From Gonocerus acuteangulatus (taxonomy: Eukaryota; Arthropoda; Insecta; Hemiptera; Coreidae), in contig OX328127.1 of NCBI GenBank assembly GCA_946811695.1, forward strand, positions 43,503,396 through 43,567,395: a stretch of DNA of 64,000 nt, in the 5' to 3' direction. The translations under genes and the position numbers were made by a program. Shown piece after piece: positions 10,161-23,204 of the stretch (position 1 is the first letter of the stretch; each line of letters begins with the position of its first letter). The notes beneath the pieces are model-generated. The model searched no databases. It was not told where the DNA came from and saw only the letters and a list, made by a program, of their open reading frames with translations.

Positions 10161-12510
10161 GAAGCTCCAGTAAAATCATTTTTCAACTGTTCAACCATCT
10201 CATCTATACCATCATCAGCTGCTCATCATTTCCACATTTCCTCAATAATTCAAAATTAACTAACCCAATAACCACAAGTATGTTCCTGAGTTTGGCCTTT
10301 ACCCCCATAGAAGTTATGCATTAGTAAAATAAATTCTGATTTTAAGTTTCCATCTCTACAAATCTCTGCAGTCCTTATACCAGCACTGATCGAATCTATA
10401 CCATATAAAAAATGGTAGATAGATCATAAACACAAATATTTACGTTCTCCTCCTCAAGTTAATGTTGTAAGCCTTTTTATTTCTAACATATCCCCCATAA
10501 GAGCATTACAAAGGTTCCAAAGACATAGGTTCCAAAGAATAAATAAAGAAACGAAGGGTTATTTGATATTTTATAGATCTTTCCCATCTTGTATCAAATC
10601 GAATTTTAACATTTCGTTTTCAATGCAAGAAACTTCTCGGAAGGTTGCTAGTTTATACGGCGTTACTGAGCTTAAAATAACCTACATACATACAAAAGAA
10701 ACAGACCTACAGTAAATAGTTTTGCGCAACTCTATTAGAGAAAAGCTAACTCAATTGCCAATTTTTTTATTTAATTTTGATTTCTAGCAAACACTAATTT
10801 TCAGTGGACATGCAGCACACGTTCTTCATTAATTAAGAATGGTATCTATCGAGTTTCGTTGCAACCAAGTACAAAAAAAAACGGTATGAGCAAATGAATA
10901 ATGTGGTTCCCGAATAAACCCCAGTCAACCCCCATTTAATGTTCAATGTTACAAAAACATCGACCGTCAGAGGAACATCAATTATGTGTATCAAGAGTAT
11001 GCCCTCTCCAGATTTTTCTGGTTGAACAGTTCGTCCAATCGATTGATTCAGGAATGATATGCATGAAGTTTCGTGCCAAATAAATAAAAAATATGAACGC
11101 TATAGTGTTAACAGACACAGATACTCACATTCGAAGACACCAGATGTTAAGCTAACTATAAAATCTAGGTTACGTTAAAATTGTAAATTAAACAACAAAA
11201 AATATTAAAAAATGGACGAACGTCTGATGATGCAGGATGTGATTTCTTATATATCAAGTTTCAGAAGGGTCGTTTGCGGTATCCAGTAGGTATGATCGAA
11301 AAATATTTGACATTTTTTTTTAAAAAAATGTTCACGGGTGCAAATTTAGAAGCTTTATTTCTTTGGAAAGTGTTAAAATGGCACAAAACGGTTCACTGTT
11401 TATTCACCTTCCATAAAACTTTCGCAAAATGTATGAATGTCTCATTCAACATCAGTTTGAAAACGAACATATGAAATCAAATATCATTTAAATTTGAACG
11501 ATCATTTATAAATAACAATGATGTGTAGGACGGGGTTTCTACAGGCTATCACCCTTTTCTAGCTATGAAATGAATTAAACAGGCAATTGATTAAAATCTC
11601 AAAACATTTCAATGAGCAAGAAGAGATGAGCAATCCGTTGAGTCTGTCAGTGGAGAACGAGGGAAATTTTTTTATTCGGCCCCGTGTTTATTCGGCCCCG
11701 TGTTTATTCGGCTGGTGACATAATTAATGAGTCCTGTGTAGCTGAAGGCAAACTCAAATAGAACACAATATTGCTTCGATTGCCTGCGGATGAATATTTG
11801 CCAGGAAAAAACAAGCAGAGTAAATAGTGCGATTTAATTACTGCTGGGGAGGTATTAAACCAATAGAGGGAAATTAATTGTCTTTGAATTTTAAAATTGA
11901 TTCATCACAAGAGCTGAGAGAATTATTAAATGAGGTGTATTATTTTATTAGTGTTATTATAACGCAAATGTTTAAGAAATTGCATCTTTGCATTTTCAGA
12001 ACTGACAATACAAATCGCACAGTATAAATTATAATTCCTTAGGGTGCACCTACATTGGAACCGATACGACCCGATGTCCACCGACTGTCAGAAGGACGAC
12101 AAACACTAGCATCTCAAAGGAGGTGCCGACATTGGTCCCGACCCGATCCAACGACTCCCGATTCCAGGCCGTTCAAACATGTTTGTTTCTAGACAAATAT
12201 CGGGCGACCGACGCTTTACGAAATGAGTGCAATTGTTGACAAGGAATTAATTGATAGAGGTGGTAATCTTAATTATGAATGAGCATTGCCCGTGGGATCA
12301 GCGGTAGAAATCCTGTCCATAATAAACGTTAATTTCTCATAGAAATCCCTAAAACTGTTTTATTATAGACGTTTGCTATTCATTTATTAGGCAACATTGT
12401 GTTTTTATTTAAACTCATTTTACTTAAATCGAAATACCCGCTGGATTGAAATCTCAAAGCCAGATTTATATAGTGCTAAAATGACAGATAGTCACAACTG
12501 CAGAATAGAA
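10161..12510. other. No gene recognised
   Basis: AT-rich. It contains a short tandem of TTTATTCGGCCCCGTG units (about 11676-11712). At 12038, TTA-GGGTGCACCTACATTGG resembles a PIF/Harbinger-type left end, but I find no matching right end. Confidence 0.4.
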
Positions 12511-12514
12511 TGCA

Positions 12515-12660
12515 AGATCGCTTTTAGCGCGGTTCCTCCCACCCTTCATAGGGAGGAACCCCGCTTATAAAGTTGATCTCATGAAAAAATCCGGAAGTGC
12601 CGACTAGAAAACTTTGCTTTTCAGAACCCCTAGAGACCGAAAATAACGGTGGTTCAAATT

Positions 12661-12719
<59 letters not shown>

Positions 12720-13640
12720 GGGTTTTTCCGGCCCCCCTAATCGTTCCGCTTACTTCAGATGCATGCAAGTACTCTTTTTATAGGTTTCTTGGCCTAGGAA
12801 AACGGATGAAACCATTTTTAAGGCGATAGCTTTAACCGTTTTCGAGAAAATTGGAAAAATAGTTGCTGAATAACGTTTTTGGTTTTGGTACTTAAAATCA
12901 TGGGATTTCATCAAAACTAATATGTTAAACTTTTGGTCACGTTTGGAGTTAAGGTAGGGTTAGTATAAAATATTTTATGAACAGACATGAAAAGTTTTGG
13001 GTACTTCGTATACTTGCTTAATATCTCGAACACGGTTGGGAAATCGTGGTAAGTGAATGGCAACTATTTGAAAACTTTCTAAATTCTCTACACAAAATAT
13101 TCTGAAACAATTTTTGATTAGGTGATGTCAATCGAAGAAATAAGTGCTTAAAACTTCAAATACGTCTGTTTAGTTCTTATGAAAAGGTTTTTGTCGTTCT
13201 TTTTGTAATTTTTGTCTCTTTCCCTTAGGTTTTTATTGCTTTTTATTTTTGTAATTTCTTATGTTAGGAAAATGTATTTGTGTGTAAAACAGGATAGGTA
13301 AAATGAGACCAATTTTCTGTTGCTAGAAATAATGAAGAGTTTTGGGAACTTCGTATACTTTCATTAATATCTCGAAAACGGTTGAAAATTAGGGAAGCGG
13401 AAGGTTACCATTCGAAAGCTTACTAAATGGTCTACAAAAAAGGTTCTGAAGAAAGTTTTGAATAAGCGATGTCAATCGGAGAAATAAGTGCTTAAACTTT
13501 GATGTCAAATAATTGATGTCGATAATTGATGTCGTTTATTCGAACGGTTCTTTTTGTCTGTTTTTATTCCTTGTTTTTTTTTTTAATTGCTTATAGTTGG
13601 ATAATGTATTTGACAATAAAACAGATTAAGTAAAATAAGA
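12515..13640 (+). repeat. R1 repeat copy a
   Basis: Layout shared by all R1 copies: a GC-rich head whose stem GCGGTTCCTCCC pairs with GGGAGGAACCCCGC, then AATCCGGAAGTGCCGACTAG, GGTGGTTCAAATTTG, a (TA)n array (12662-12716 here), and an AT-rich body with recurring phrases such as CTTTAACCGTTTTCGAGAAA, ATATCTCGAAAACGGTT and CGATGTCAATCGGAGAAATA. Parts of the body recur within the copy (about 13320-13560). No coding capacity. Confidence 0.8.
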
Positions 13641-13910
13641 AAAACAATTCATTGTTAGAAATATAGCTTGCCAAGAGAAAGAGATTCGATGACGTCTTTT
13701 GAATATTTTCAATTACCTTTATGCTGTTGGTCTTTTATTTTATTTTTTAATTGATTTTATTTGTAGAATTATTACTATAGTAGAAGAACACAAGAAAATT
13801 TGAAAAATTTTGATATTTTTCAATGCATTCAACGTATGAAATAGGTATCTCTAGAAGAGGATCCTGGGGTCTGGCGGACCCGACCAGGCAAAGTCATAAA
13901 GCCCTTTAAA
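13641..13910. other. Non-coding
   Basis: AT-rich sequence past the R1 body; no recognisable feature. Confidence 0.4.
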
Positions 13911-13914
13911 CAAA

Positions 13915-14025
13915 GGCCGAACCAAATATTATCTGTTTCTATTCTAAGCTTTTCAAATGACAAAAGGGATATGAACGGAACCGCGCTAAGATGATGCAGT
14001 TCTGCGTGTCGGACTTTTTGTACAT
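13915..14025 (+). repeat. R2 repeat module
   Basis: Shares with other copies the order: A/T-rich lead, TTCTAAGCTTTTCAAATG, a short spacer, GAACGGAACCGCGCTAAG, then ATGATGCAGTTC and GTCGGACTTTTT. Elsewhere (45170, 46425) this module sits directly in front of the R1 head. Confidence 0.6.
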
Positions 14026-14554
14026 TCCTTGCAAAACCCTGAAGGGTTAACATTGGCATGCCAAGGGCTTTCAGATCCCAAGCCGATTTAGGACAATCAT
14101 AAACCTCTCCAGCTGATGGTCATTTCTCGTCATAAGAGAGTTTCCTCCCTAGGAACGGAGAGAAGAAATGCGCAAAAAATGCATATATTTATGAAATTTC
14201 ATCGACAGGTTACTTGCTCTATCTAGGATTAACATATAGTCCAATGATTGTGCTGTTATTTGAAAGATCTGAAAGGCACTAGAGGAGATTTAAGATTCTT
14301 GAATAGGGCTGAAGAGGTCTATAAAGTCTCTCGGATAAGGTGTAATGGCTTTTTGAAGGACATCCTACAAGGATAGAATTATTCTATCAGCCTATTTATA
14401 GAAGAAGTGATGTTATTAAATTTTTTCTGCGACGGGAAGATAGGATAAGTTTATTTCTTTTTAACTATTATAACTATTAGTAATGATTGTAATTAAAATT
14501 ATTTATAATTAAGAAAAATAAAAAATCACAGTCTAAGGAACCTCACAAAGCCAT

Positions 14555-14720
14555 GGTACAGTTACAATTGCATGGATTAAAGGAGATTCGGGACTATTAG
14601 AAAACGAGGTAATTGACTTATTTGTAAAATCAGCATTGAAGTACAGGGCATTGCTAATATCTTGCAATAATAATACAACTAAGAAACGAATCATTGCAAA
14701 AGTATCGACAGACGGACACA
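14555..14720 (+). pseudogene. LINE RNase H domain fragment
   Basis: The frame from 14555 reads GTVTIAWIKGDSGLLENEVI then DLFVKSA, matching the RNase H block of I/jockey-group LINEs (xfxWIxGHSGLxGNExADxLAKxA). His to Asp and Asp to a non-acidic residue at catalytic or conserved positions show decay. No reverse transcriptase is nearby. Confidence 0.55.
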
Positions 14721-14924
14721 CCTAAAGGGTGTCATTCACTCAATTACCTACAATAGCTAATCGACAAAAATTAACACAACAATTATAAACTAACTAAAAT
14801 GTTACTAACATAAGCGCACCTAGGACAATACTCCTGCAAGGCCGAATTTGACCTGCCGACAAAGTTGACCTGCCGACAAACACTTAACTATTTTAAGCAA
14901 TTCTATACATTTATTATAAGACTC

Positions 14925-15095
14925 GATGGTCGTGAGTAACTAAGGCCATGAGTTCGATTCTCACTAGGGATGGTGGTTTTCCTTTCGTAAAAAGAAAAAG
15001 CATCAGCCCTATCGTGACTAGAAAAGAACGGTTACCTGTAGATAACCCCAAAAATGTGTGTTCAGTATAAGTGAACACTAAAATTAAATAAATAA
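14925..15095 (+). repeat. tRNA-derived SINE
   Basis: Holds a Pol III B box (GAGTTCGATTCTCAC near 14950-14964) about 25 bases after an A-box-like ATGGTCGTGAGTAAC. A unique body follows, then an (AAAT)n tail, the layout of a tRNA-derived SINE. The leading tRNA part is too diverged to name the parent tRNA. Confidence 0.55.
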
Positions 15096-15099
15096 ATAT

Positions 15100-15720
15100 A
15101 TGCATTTATTAATTTAAACGAAATTTAATGTAATGTAAAAATTCGTACTGTTATTTTAACTAGGTACGTATATTTTTTCTATTCTTTTTTGAATTATTTT
15201 TTTGTTATTATGTTTTTATCTTTACATTAAATTTAACAATAGAGATATTCTTGTTTGTATGTAAATGAAATAAATGCAATACTGATCCGTGAATTATAAC
15301 AATGTGGAAAACAAGACAAAAATTAGTCGTATCAAAATAGTAAGGATTAGAATTATATTAAGTGATTTACGCTCGGAAATATAAATTAGTCATGGCTACT
15401 TGGCACCGAACGCCTAATCAGCATAACTTTAAATTCACAATAGTCTCACTTATGAATGGCAGTGTAAATCTTTTTTTAGACAACAAAAGACTCACAACGT
15501 GACAGACCGAAGTCTAAGTGAAGTCAGTCTGTTCATCAGTATGCACATCACTTGAGCTTCCAAGCAATAAAAGGAACTGCATTAAGATTTTTCATAAGTG
15601 GTTCTTTTTAAGAGGAGCCAATGTCTCGTATATTGCCGAATAGCGTTGCCCGAAGTAACGCCGTGCATATTAAGGTTTTTCGTGGCTAGAGAATTCTAAA
15701 CCCATGGGAACTGTAGTTTT
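15100..15720. other. No gene recognised
   Basis: AT-rich spacer leading to the 94-bp minisatellite; no frame or motif recognised. Confidence 0.4.
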
Positions 15721-15726
15721 GATGAA

Positions 15727-16292
15727 GACGACAAGGAATGCGTAAAGACCGGTGAAGTTGTCTGTAGGCTTAGAATGTAATCTAAACCACACTGGAGAAA
15801 TACAGAAGCAAATAGTTCAAGACGACAAGGAATGCGTAAAGACCGGTGAAGTTGTCTGTAGGCTTAGAATGTAATCTAAACCACACTGGAGAAATACAGA
15901 AGCAAATAGTTCAAGACGACAAGGAATGCGTAAAGACCGGTGAAGTTGTCTGTAGGCTTAGAATGTAATCTAAACCGCGCTGGAGAAATACAGAAGCAAA
16001 TAGTTCAAGACGACAAGGAATGCGTAAAGACCGGTAAAGTGGTTTGTAGGCTTAGAATGTAATCTAAACCACACTGGAGAAATACAGAAGCAAATAGTTC
16101 AAGACGACAAGGAATGCGTAAAGACCGGTGAAGTTGTCTGTAGGCTTAGAATGTAATCTAAACCACACTGGAGAAATACAGAAGCAAATAGTTCAAGACG
16201 ACAAGGAATGCGTAAAGACCGGTGAAGTTGTCTGTAGGCTAAGCAAATGTAATCTAAACCGCGCTGGAGAAATACAGAAGCAAATAGTTCAA
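15727..16292 (+). repeat. 94-bp tandem repeat, six units
   Basis: GACGACAAGGAATGCGTAAA recurs at 15727, 15821, 15915, 16009, 16103 and 16197, exactly 94 bp apart. The last unit is 2 bp longer (GGCTAAGCAAATG). Units differ by only a few substitutions. Because 94 is not a multiple of three the array cannot be one coding repeat. It is a minisatellite, not a CRISPR array (no unique spacers). Confidence 0.95.
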
Positions 16293-16411
16293 GAACCTGC
16301 ACTATTATTTGTTTATTTATTTATTGTGTCCCGCTTCAATGTCGATAACACAAGGAACAGTATCCTTTGAACTTAGCTATTCTAGAAAATCAGCATTGTT
16401 ATTGGTGTTGG

Positions 16412-17785
<1,374 letters not shown>

Positions 17786-17789
17786 TATA

Positions 17790-17897
17790 TCAGGCTGTAC
17801 CGTATGAAATGTCAGTTTTGGATTTGTCGATTTCCTTCAAATGTCTTGAAACTGTCGAGGCTCCTACTCCGAGTTCTTTGGCATATTCCCTAGTGTT
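17790..17897 (-). pseudogene. mariner transposase N-terminal fragment with TIR
   Basis: Minus strand from 17897: NTREYAKELGVGASTVSRHL then KEIDKSKTDISYGTA and a stop. This is the first helix-turn-helix of a mariner-type transposase (xRELAEELGVSxSTVSRHLKE). It runs directly into CAGGCTGTACCGTATGAAATG, which looks like a mariner terminal inverted repeat after a TA. The catalytic DD(34)D domain is absent, so it is an internally deleted remnant inside R1-type sequence. Confidence 0.6.
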
Positions 17898-18980
17898 TTT
17901 AATTGCTTATATTAGTCAAATGTATTTGTCAATAAAACAGGAGACGTATAATTAGAATCAATATTTTGTTTGTTAGAATTCGAAGATGCCGTATGAATAT
18001 CTAGATTACAGTACTGGTGTTGATTTCGTTCTTTAGAATTATTCTTGGTATTCCCTATTTTCATCTGTTACCCATAGTTTTTTAATGTTAGTAGGTTTTT
18101 CTTATTGATTATAGAATATAAATCTATTTGGCTATAAAACAGGATACGTAAAATTAGTGACAATATTTCGGAGATTTCTCAGCGAAATACTTTTAAGATT
18201 TTCTACCACCACGAACGGCTTTTTTCCTCTATTTTTATCCACTAGATAGGCTTTATTTTGCTTATTATTCTATATAAGTTTTATTCAGCAGGGGATTCTG
18301 ATGAAATGTCGTGTTTTTGCTGTGGATTTTAAATACGATGTATCTATGATTGGATAACATTAGCGAGTCTACATAGTTAAGAACCAACGACGGAGGATTA
18401 CTTCTTGCTATGATTTAGTCTACATATGTATATTAAGTCCTAAATCCAAAAAATAAACTTCACAACGGTTGGATACTATGAGCGAATATGGCGGTTCAAT
18501 GCCCGTTAATCCTCAAGAGCTGTAAATATACCCCAGGTATCTGCCGACACAAATACAAAGCCTAGGCGGAGAGCACCCCAAAAACTCAGATCCAAACATA
18601 AGGTTATATACTAAATATTCATAAAGACTACTTAGTTGTAAACCGATTCATCAATTAGCAATCAATAGTTTTCAACAAAGGTTATATACTAAATATTGAT
18701 AAAAAGTATTTAATTAGAAAAAAAACAATATTCCACAAGACTTGTTTTTGGTCCATTTGTGTCTACTCCATAGACTTAATTAGGTATATTATTCTATTGT
18801 AGTTGGGCAACTAAACTTTGTTTTATTTTGTTAAATAAAGTTTTTTTTCTTGACTTGTTATTCGTCAAGACTTTTATTTGTCCTTGTGTATTTACTAGAT
18901 AGGTTTTATTCGGCATATTATTCCATATAGGCTATATTAGGCAGGGTATTCTACTCAATCTTGTGTACTTCTTCTTGATC
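17898..18980. other. R1-like tail and non-coding sequence
   Basis: R1-type phrases (CAATAAAACAGGA...GTATAATTAG) continue to about 18200. AGGTTATATACTAAATATT occurs twice (about 18602 and 18679). No coding frame. Confidence 0.4.
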
Positions 18981-18988
18981 CTTCTGTA

Positions 18989-19242
18989 CATGGGCGTATA
19001 TAAAAACAATTTCGGGGGGGGGGGACTGAGACCATTTCCAGGGTATGGAATACTAAATATTTAGAGCTTGGAATAGTTTTAGGCAACTAAAACGCTATTA
19101 CACGTAAAATAAAATATGTTTTATGAACTAAGTGATCTTATTTAATTTATTTTTAAGGGTTTTACGAGAAGTTTTTATCATCAATTCAAAATTTCGGGAG
19201 GGGCTGCAGCCCCCTCAGCCCCCCCCCTCATATACGCCCATG
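18989..19242 (+). mobile_element. MITE, GGGCGTATATA family, with 8-bp target duplication
   Basis: Same ends as the copy at 2711 (CATGGGCGTATATA and TATACGCCCATG) and a shared interior (TTTAAGGGTTTTA, GGGCTGCAGCCCCCTCAGCC). Flanked by perfect 8-bp repeats CTTCTGTA (18981-18988 and 19243-19250). Confidence 0.85.
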
Positions 19243-19444
19243 CTTCTGTATCCTCTTGAAAGGCTTTATTAGGCATATTTTGTATTGATTTATAGAGCTT
19301 TGCTTTAGAATGAGAGTCAGATTCTGTAATTTCCGCTTCTCTGTAAAAGTTAGCTACTGTCGGTGTCCCTGACGGCTTAATATCACTTTTATTCGAGATG
19401 TTCGAGAGGATTTTGACAATTTTCACGAGATATATAAAAAAAAA

Positions 19445-19540
19445 TAAGTTTATTTCTTTTCTAAGCTTATCAAATGGCACTAGGGACATGAACGGAACCG
19501 CGCTAAGATGCTGCAGTTCCTGCGAGTCAGACTTTTTTAG
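19445..19540 (+). repeat. R2 repeat module
   Basis: TTTCTAAGCTTATCAAATGG, GAACGGAACCGCGCTAAG, TGCAGTTCCTGCGAGTCAGA: a close match to the R2 module at 13915-14025. Confidence 0.65.
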
Positions 19541-21060
19541 ATGTAGGGTTCACCTATAACTAGTGCTTAGTATCGATGGAAATTTTGATTCAATCAGTGA
19601 AAAGTTTCCATAAAAATACTTAAAAATAAATTAAATAAGATAACATAGTTCAGAAAAAATAATTTTTTGTGTGTTTAAAAGCTTTTGCGTTGGCTGAATA
19701 TTTCAAGTTCTACATTGTTATTATTCGAAACCCTAAAAATTCTAGCCAGTAGAAGGCAATCCAAAGAAAGCAAGAATCGAACCCACAAGCATGGATCGCT
19801 CACACGTTAGCACTCACGTCCCCAGTGTCAAGAAACATTATACTTTGATTACTTATCAATTGATGTATAACACATAGTCTGACGGGAGCCATGATATAAT
19901 AAACTGCAAACATTATAGAGTAGCGTTAATTTTGATGATACATGATTTAACGGAATAAAATAACTACTTATCTGTCGTGACGAAGCACTGGCATTCATCT
20001 AGTATTCTTGTATATCTTGAAACCGAAAATCGTAGTGAATGCCTGTCATCCATTCGAAAGGTCCTATGAAAATGGTCATGGGCAAGTTTTGATGGAGCTA
20101 TCTCATTCACATAAACGACTTCAATGGATTCTGCTTCGAATATTGTCAGCTTCATGTTGTGGCGCTTTTAAAGATTAGGACAAAACATTGCATTTATTTC
20201 TGTTGTATGTATTTTAAACAGCATTTGGGACAAGGCCGGAAACACGCTAAGATAGGGAAGTTCTTGCGAGTCAAACTTTCCTCTTTACTCCTAATAATGT
20301 TTGCTCTTTGTTCTCTTGTGAATAGAAAAGCTTGTTGACAGATAAGGCCAATATTCAGATGTCTTCACATGGCCTCTCATGTGTTTTTCCCCTCTATTTG
20401 CGGTATTTCTTATCAGCAGCGCCGCTCCTCTAAACAAGATACATCTAATGAGAGAGTATATGATCTTTCCGATTTTGATAGCTGGAAAAGGAGGAGAAAA
20501 GGTTTATCGTGGAGGTATATGAGAAGGTAGAAAGAAAAATGTGGGGGTCCAACCACAAAAAGGAAAAGAAAGAGCGAACTGCGCCTGTGATAACTAAAAC
20601 AATGAATAACTATGCAGGTTTGAAAATAGACTTGCTGTATCAATGCTAAAAGCACATTTGTGGAAATGTAGCTAATAAATGGAGGCGTAAGTGATATAAC
20701 AGCCAAAATTGGTCGTGGTGACTTACTAACGACCGAGAAGTTGTTTTGGAATTAATCAGACTCATCGAATAACCAACTTACCTTGATGAGAAGTGGGCGG
20801 GGAGGGGAGGGGAGGAAAGTACACCCTCCACGCCCCTTTGTCTATCGACCTGGGGATACTACAACCGCGTAGTTACCCGAGGTCCGGGTTCTGCTTTATT
20901 TATTCATCACAGGGCTACCTCTCATCGACACATCTCTACTGGGACTCGGAATATCGGGGGTATGACATTCCTAAGGGTTTGGCCATCAGAATATACAGAT
21001 TTTGAAGATATGAAATAAAAACAAAACCAAAAGAAGGACTTACAAATTTATTGGTCAATG
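19541..21060. other. No gene recognised; R2-like piece and G-rich run
   Basis: A degenerate R2 piece lies at 20215-20275 (GGAAACACGCTAAGATAGG). A run GGGCGGGGAGGGGAGGGG at about 20794-20812 could form a G-quadruplex. Open frames here match no family I know. Confidence 0.4.
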
Positions 21061-21065
21061 TATAT

Positions 21066-21620
21066 GTTGCCGGCAAAGTATATAATCAGGCAATGTATAG
21101 AACGCCTAAATCCAGCCGGCTATGTATGAAATAAAGCGAATTTCATACTTTCCCTAGGCATTTTATAGAATGCCTACTACTACGCTTTAGGCTAAGTATG
21201 AAAGACAGAATATACAGCTTCTAGGAGTGAATAAGTGTAAATAGTACAGAGTGTAAATGTGTAAAACAGCAAAAGAAAATGGAATTCTAGAAATATAATA
21301 ATATGGCTGTGAGATAATGAATGTTTTAATTCGTCTTGATTTGTAATTGGACTTGGTTCCTTTTAGGAATCATTTTTATTGATTTTATGACGTTTAAATG
21401 TAATATTATTTATTGACAGGACATGATCTCCTGAAGATGGACGAATAGTCCGAAACGTTGTGATGATAAAATAAAAGTATTTTTTTGGAGCTTTGAAGGG
21501 TTATTCCTCACCTTGGTTGGTATAAGTAATACTTTTTACACTTTGCCTAAACTGCCTAGGCATTATATACAATGCCTAGGCATTCTATATAATGCCTGGA
21601 TTCTATACTTTGCCGGTAAC
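21066..21620. mobile_element. TIR element with GCCTAGGCATT motifs
   Basis: Left end GTTGCCGGCAAAGTATA (21066-21082) is inverted at the right end TATACTTTGCCGGTAAC (21604-21620) with one mismatch. Both subterminal zones contain GCCTAGGCATT...AATGCC palindromes. No transposase is present and I could not settle a target duplication because the inverted repeat may extend outward. A retroelement tail (21421-21480) is nested inside. Confidence 0.55.
21428..21465 (+). ncRNA. Hammerhead-like motif in a nested retroelement tail
   Basis: CTCCTGAAGATGGACGAATA then GTCCGAAACGTT: the core CUGAAGA, a helix II of GGAC with GUCC, GAAAC and a GUU cleavage triplet. Helix I is weak. It has the same order as the PLE cores but a different sequence. 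Confidence 0.35.
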
Positions 21621-21729
21621 ATACATATCATATAAATGATTACACAATAAATTTCAGGACCGTGTACAAGTTTGGAGATTGGCCAAATTCACGCAATATC
21701 GTGTATTGTCGTTCTCTTCTTTTGCTGTG

Positions 21730-22395
21730 TAAAAAATATTCAAAGATGAAAACACACAAGTGAGGACATAGATAAAAGCCAAGCAATAGCGCACGCACCA
21801 CATTAACCTCACCTTGCGCAATGTTTGAAAGGAAACAGTAAGACAAAAGCCCATAAGCGTGGAATACCAAAAGGTCAAGCAAGAGCACATCCTCATGTTT
21901 TCTTCTTGCGTTTCCGTGAAAATGAATGCGCTTAAGCGTGGACATAGCTAAATGCGAAGCAATATCACAAGTTAGCGTATCAAACGGTCTAGCAGAAGCA
22001 CATTCTCACGTTTTCTTCTTGCGCTATGTTGAAATGAAATAGGAAGAAGAAAGCGTGCAAGCGTGGACATAACTAAACAAATAGTGCAGTGCATACATGA
22101 TTTATGTTGAATGAAAACAGCAACACGAATGCGCAGAACTAGGGCATACCCAAAGGTCAAGCAAAGCGCATGCCTCACTTTCTCCCTCCTTGCAACATGT
22201 TGATAAGGAAATGCGGAAATTATAGCTTATAGTGTGGAAATAAGTAAAGACCAAGCAAGAAATAGTGAATGCCTCAGAACCCTTATTCTTAGCGGTATCC
22301 TGAAATTGAAGAGGAAGCGCATAAGTGTGGTCATAGCTGAAAGGCAAGCAATAGCGCATGCCTCACGTTCTTCTCTCTTGCGTTGGAAGAGAAAA
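21730..22395 (-). repeat. Degenerate tandem array, about 110-bp unit
   Basis: Phrases such as AAGCGTGGACATAGCTAAA, CAAGCAATAGCGCATGCCTC and TTTTCTTCTTGCG recur five to seven times at roughly 105-120-bp spacing with strong divergence and indels. Several overlapping minus-strand open frames are by-products of the array. Confidence 0.65.
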
Positions 22396-22794
22396 ATAAA
22401 AGAATGCTTTAAGGATTTGTTTTAGCTTTTACCGAGGTTAAGCAATCCCAGTAGTTCATACATCCCAAACTAGGTAACAAAGCGAGTTCGGAATTCCTAA
22501 TACATTTTATAAGATAAACAGAATATTTAAAGAAAAAGACGTTTGGCTTGACCTCCGTTCAGGTAAATGTTAACTTCAAATGAATAGATTTGGCGTTTTA
22601 TCGGAGTTTAACTTTTCTAGAAATACAAATAGGAAAACACACCTTTACTTTCTTATTCAAATGCATTTGTTTTGTTATTTTCTTTTTCTTTTCGCAGGGC
22701 AATAAAAATTGTTACTATCCAGTAATCAGGATATATGAATAATTTGACAAGATTTAATAATTCATTCAGAGATACATTATTAGTCCAAAAAAGT

Positions 22795-22880
22795 CTATCT
22801 CGCAGGAGGCGCGTCATTTTAGCGCATTTCCGTTCTTATCCGTAGTGTTATTTGCAAAGTCAGAAATAGACAGAAATAAA
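22795..22880 (-). repeat. R2 repeat module (minus strand)
   Basis: AGTCTATCTCGCAGGAGGCG, TTTTAGCGCATTTCCGTTC and a GTGTTATTTGCAAAGTCAGA stretch are the reverse complement of the R2 layout, moderately diverged. Confidence 0.5.
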
Positions 22881-22904
22881 TAGATAACATGTATAGTATA
22901 TAGG

Positions 22905-22965
22905 GTCTCCTCTTGGTCTAGTGGCTTCTCGGCTCCTCATGCGGGGAACAAAAAGTCAGTAAATG
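22905..22965 (+). repeat. tRNA-like SINE 5' fragment
   Basis: CTCTTGGTCTAGTGGCTTCT carries an A-box-like TGGTCTAGTGGC, as in the SINE at 49575. No clear B box follows, so this is a fragment at best. Confidence 0.3.
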
Positions 22966-23204
22966 TTTTATTTTGATCTATCTTGAATAATGAACATGAA
23001 ATCTGCGAAGCAGGGTTTTAGGCGCCACAACAGGAAGCAAACAGTATCCTAAGCGGAAATTACTCTCTCCGCCCTTCTCAACTTTGCTGTACAAAAACAA
23101 TACAAATATGTTTCTTATTTATTTACCTTCTTTTACTAAAAGCGATTTTTTTAACGTTAAATACAATAACAAAAAAAAACGAATTAAAAACTGAAGCCAA
23201 GAGA

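Noticed and set aside
12038..12230. PIF/Harbinger-type element starting TTA-GGGTGCACC
   Set aside because: No matching right terminal repeat or second TTA border was found nearby.
15727..16292. CRISPR-like array
   Set aside because: The 94-bp units are contiguous with no unique spacers, in a eukaryotic context: a minisatellite.
16128..16370. ORF across the 94-bp repeats
   Set aside because: The repeat period is not a multiple of three, so the frame changes from unit to unit.
21640..22359. Cluster of minus-strand ORFs as a gene
   Set aside because: They lie on the degenerate tandem array and overlap in several frames.
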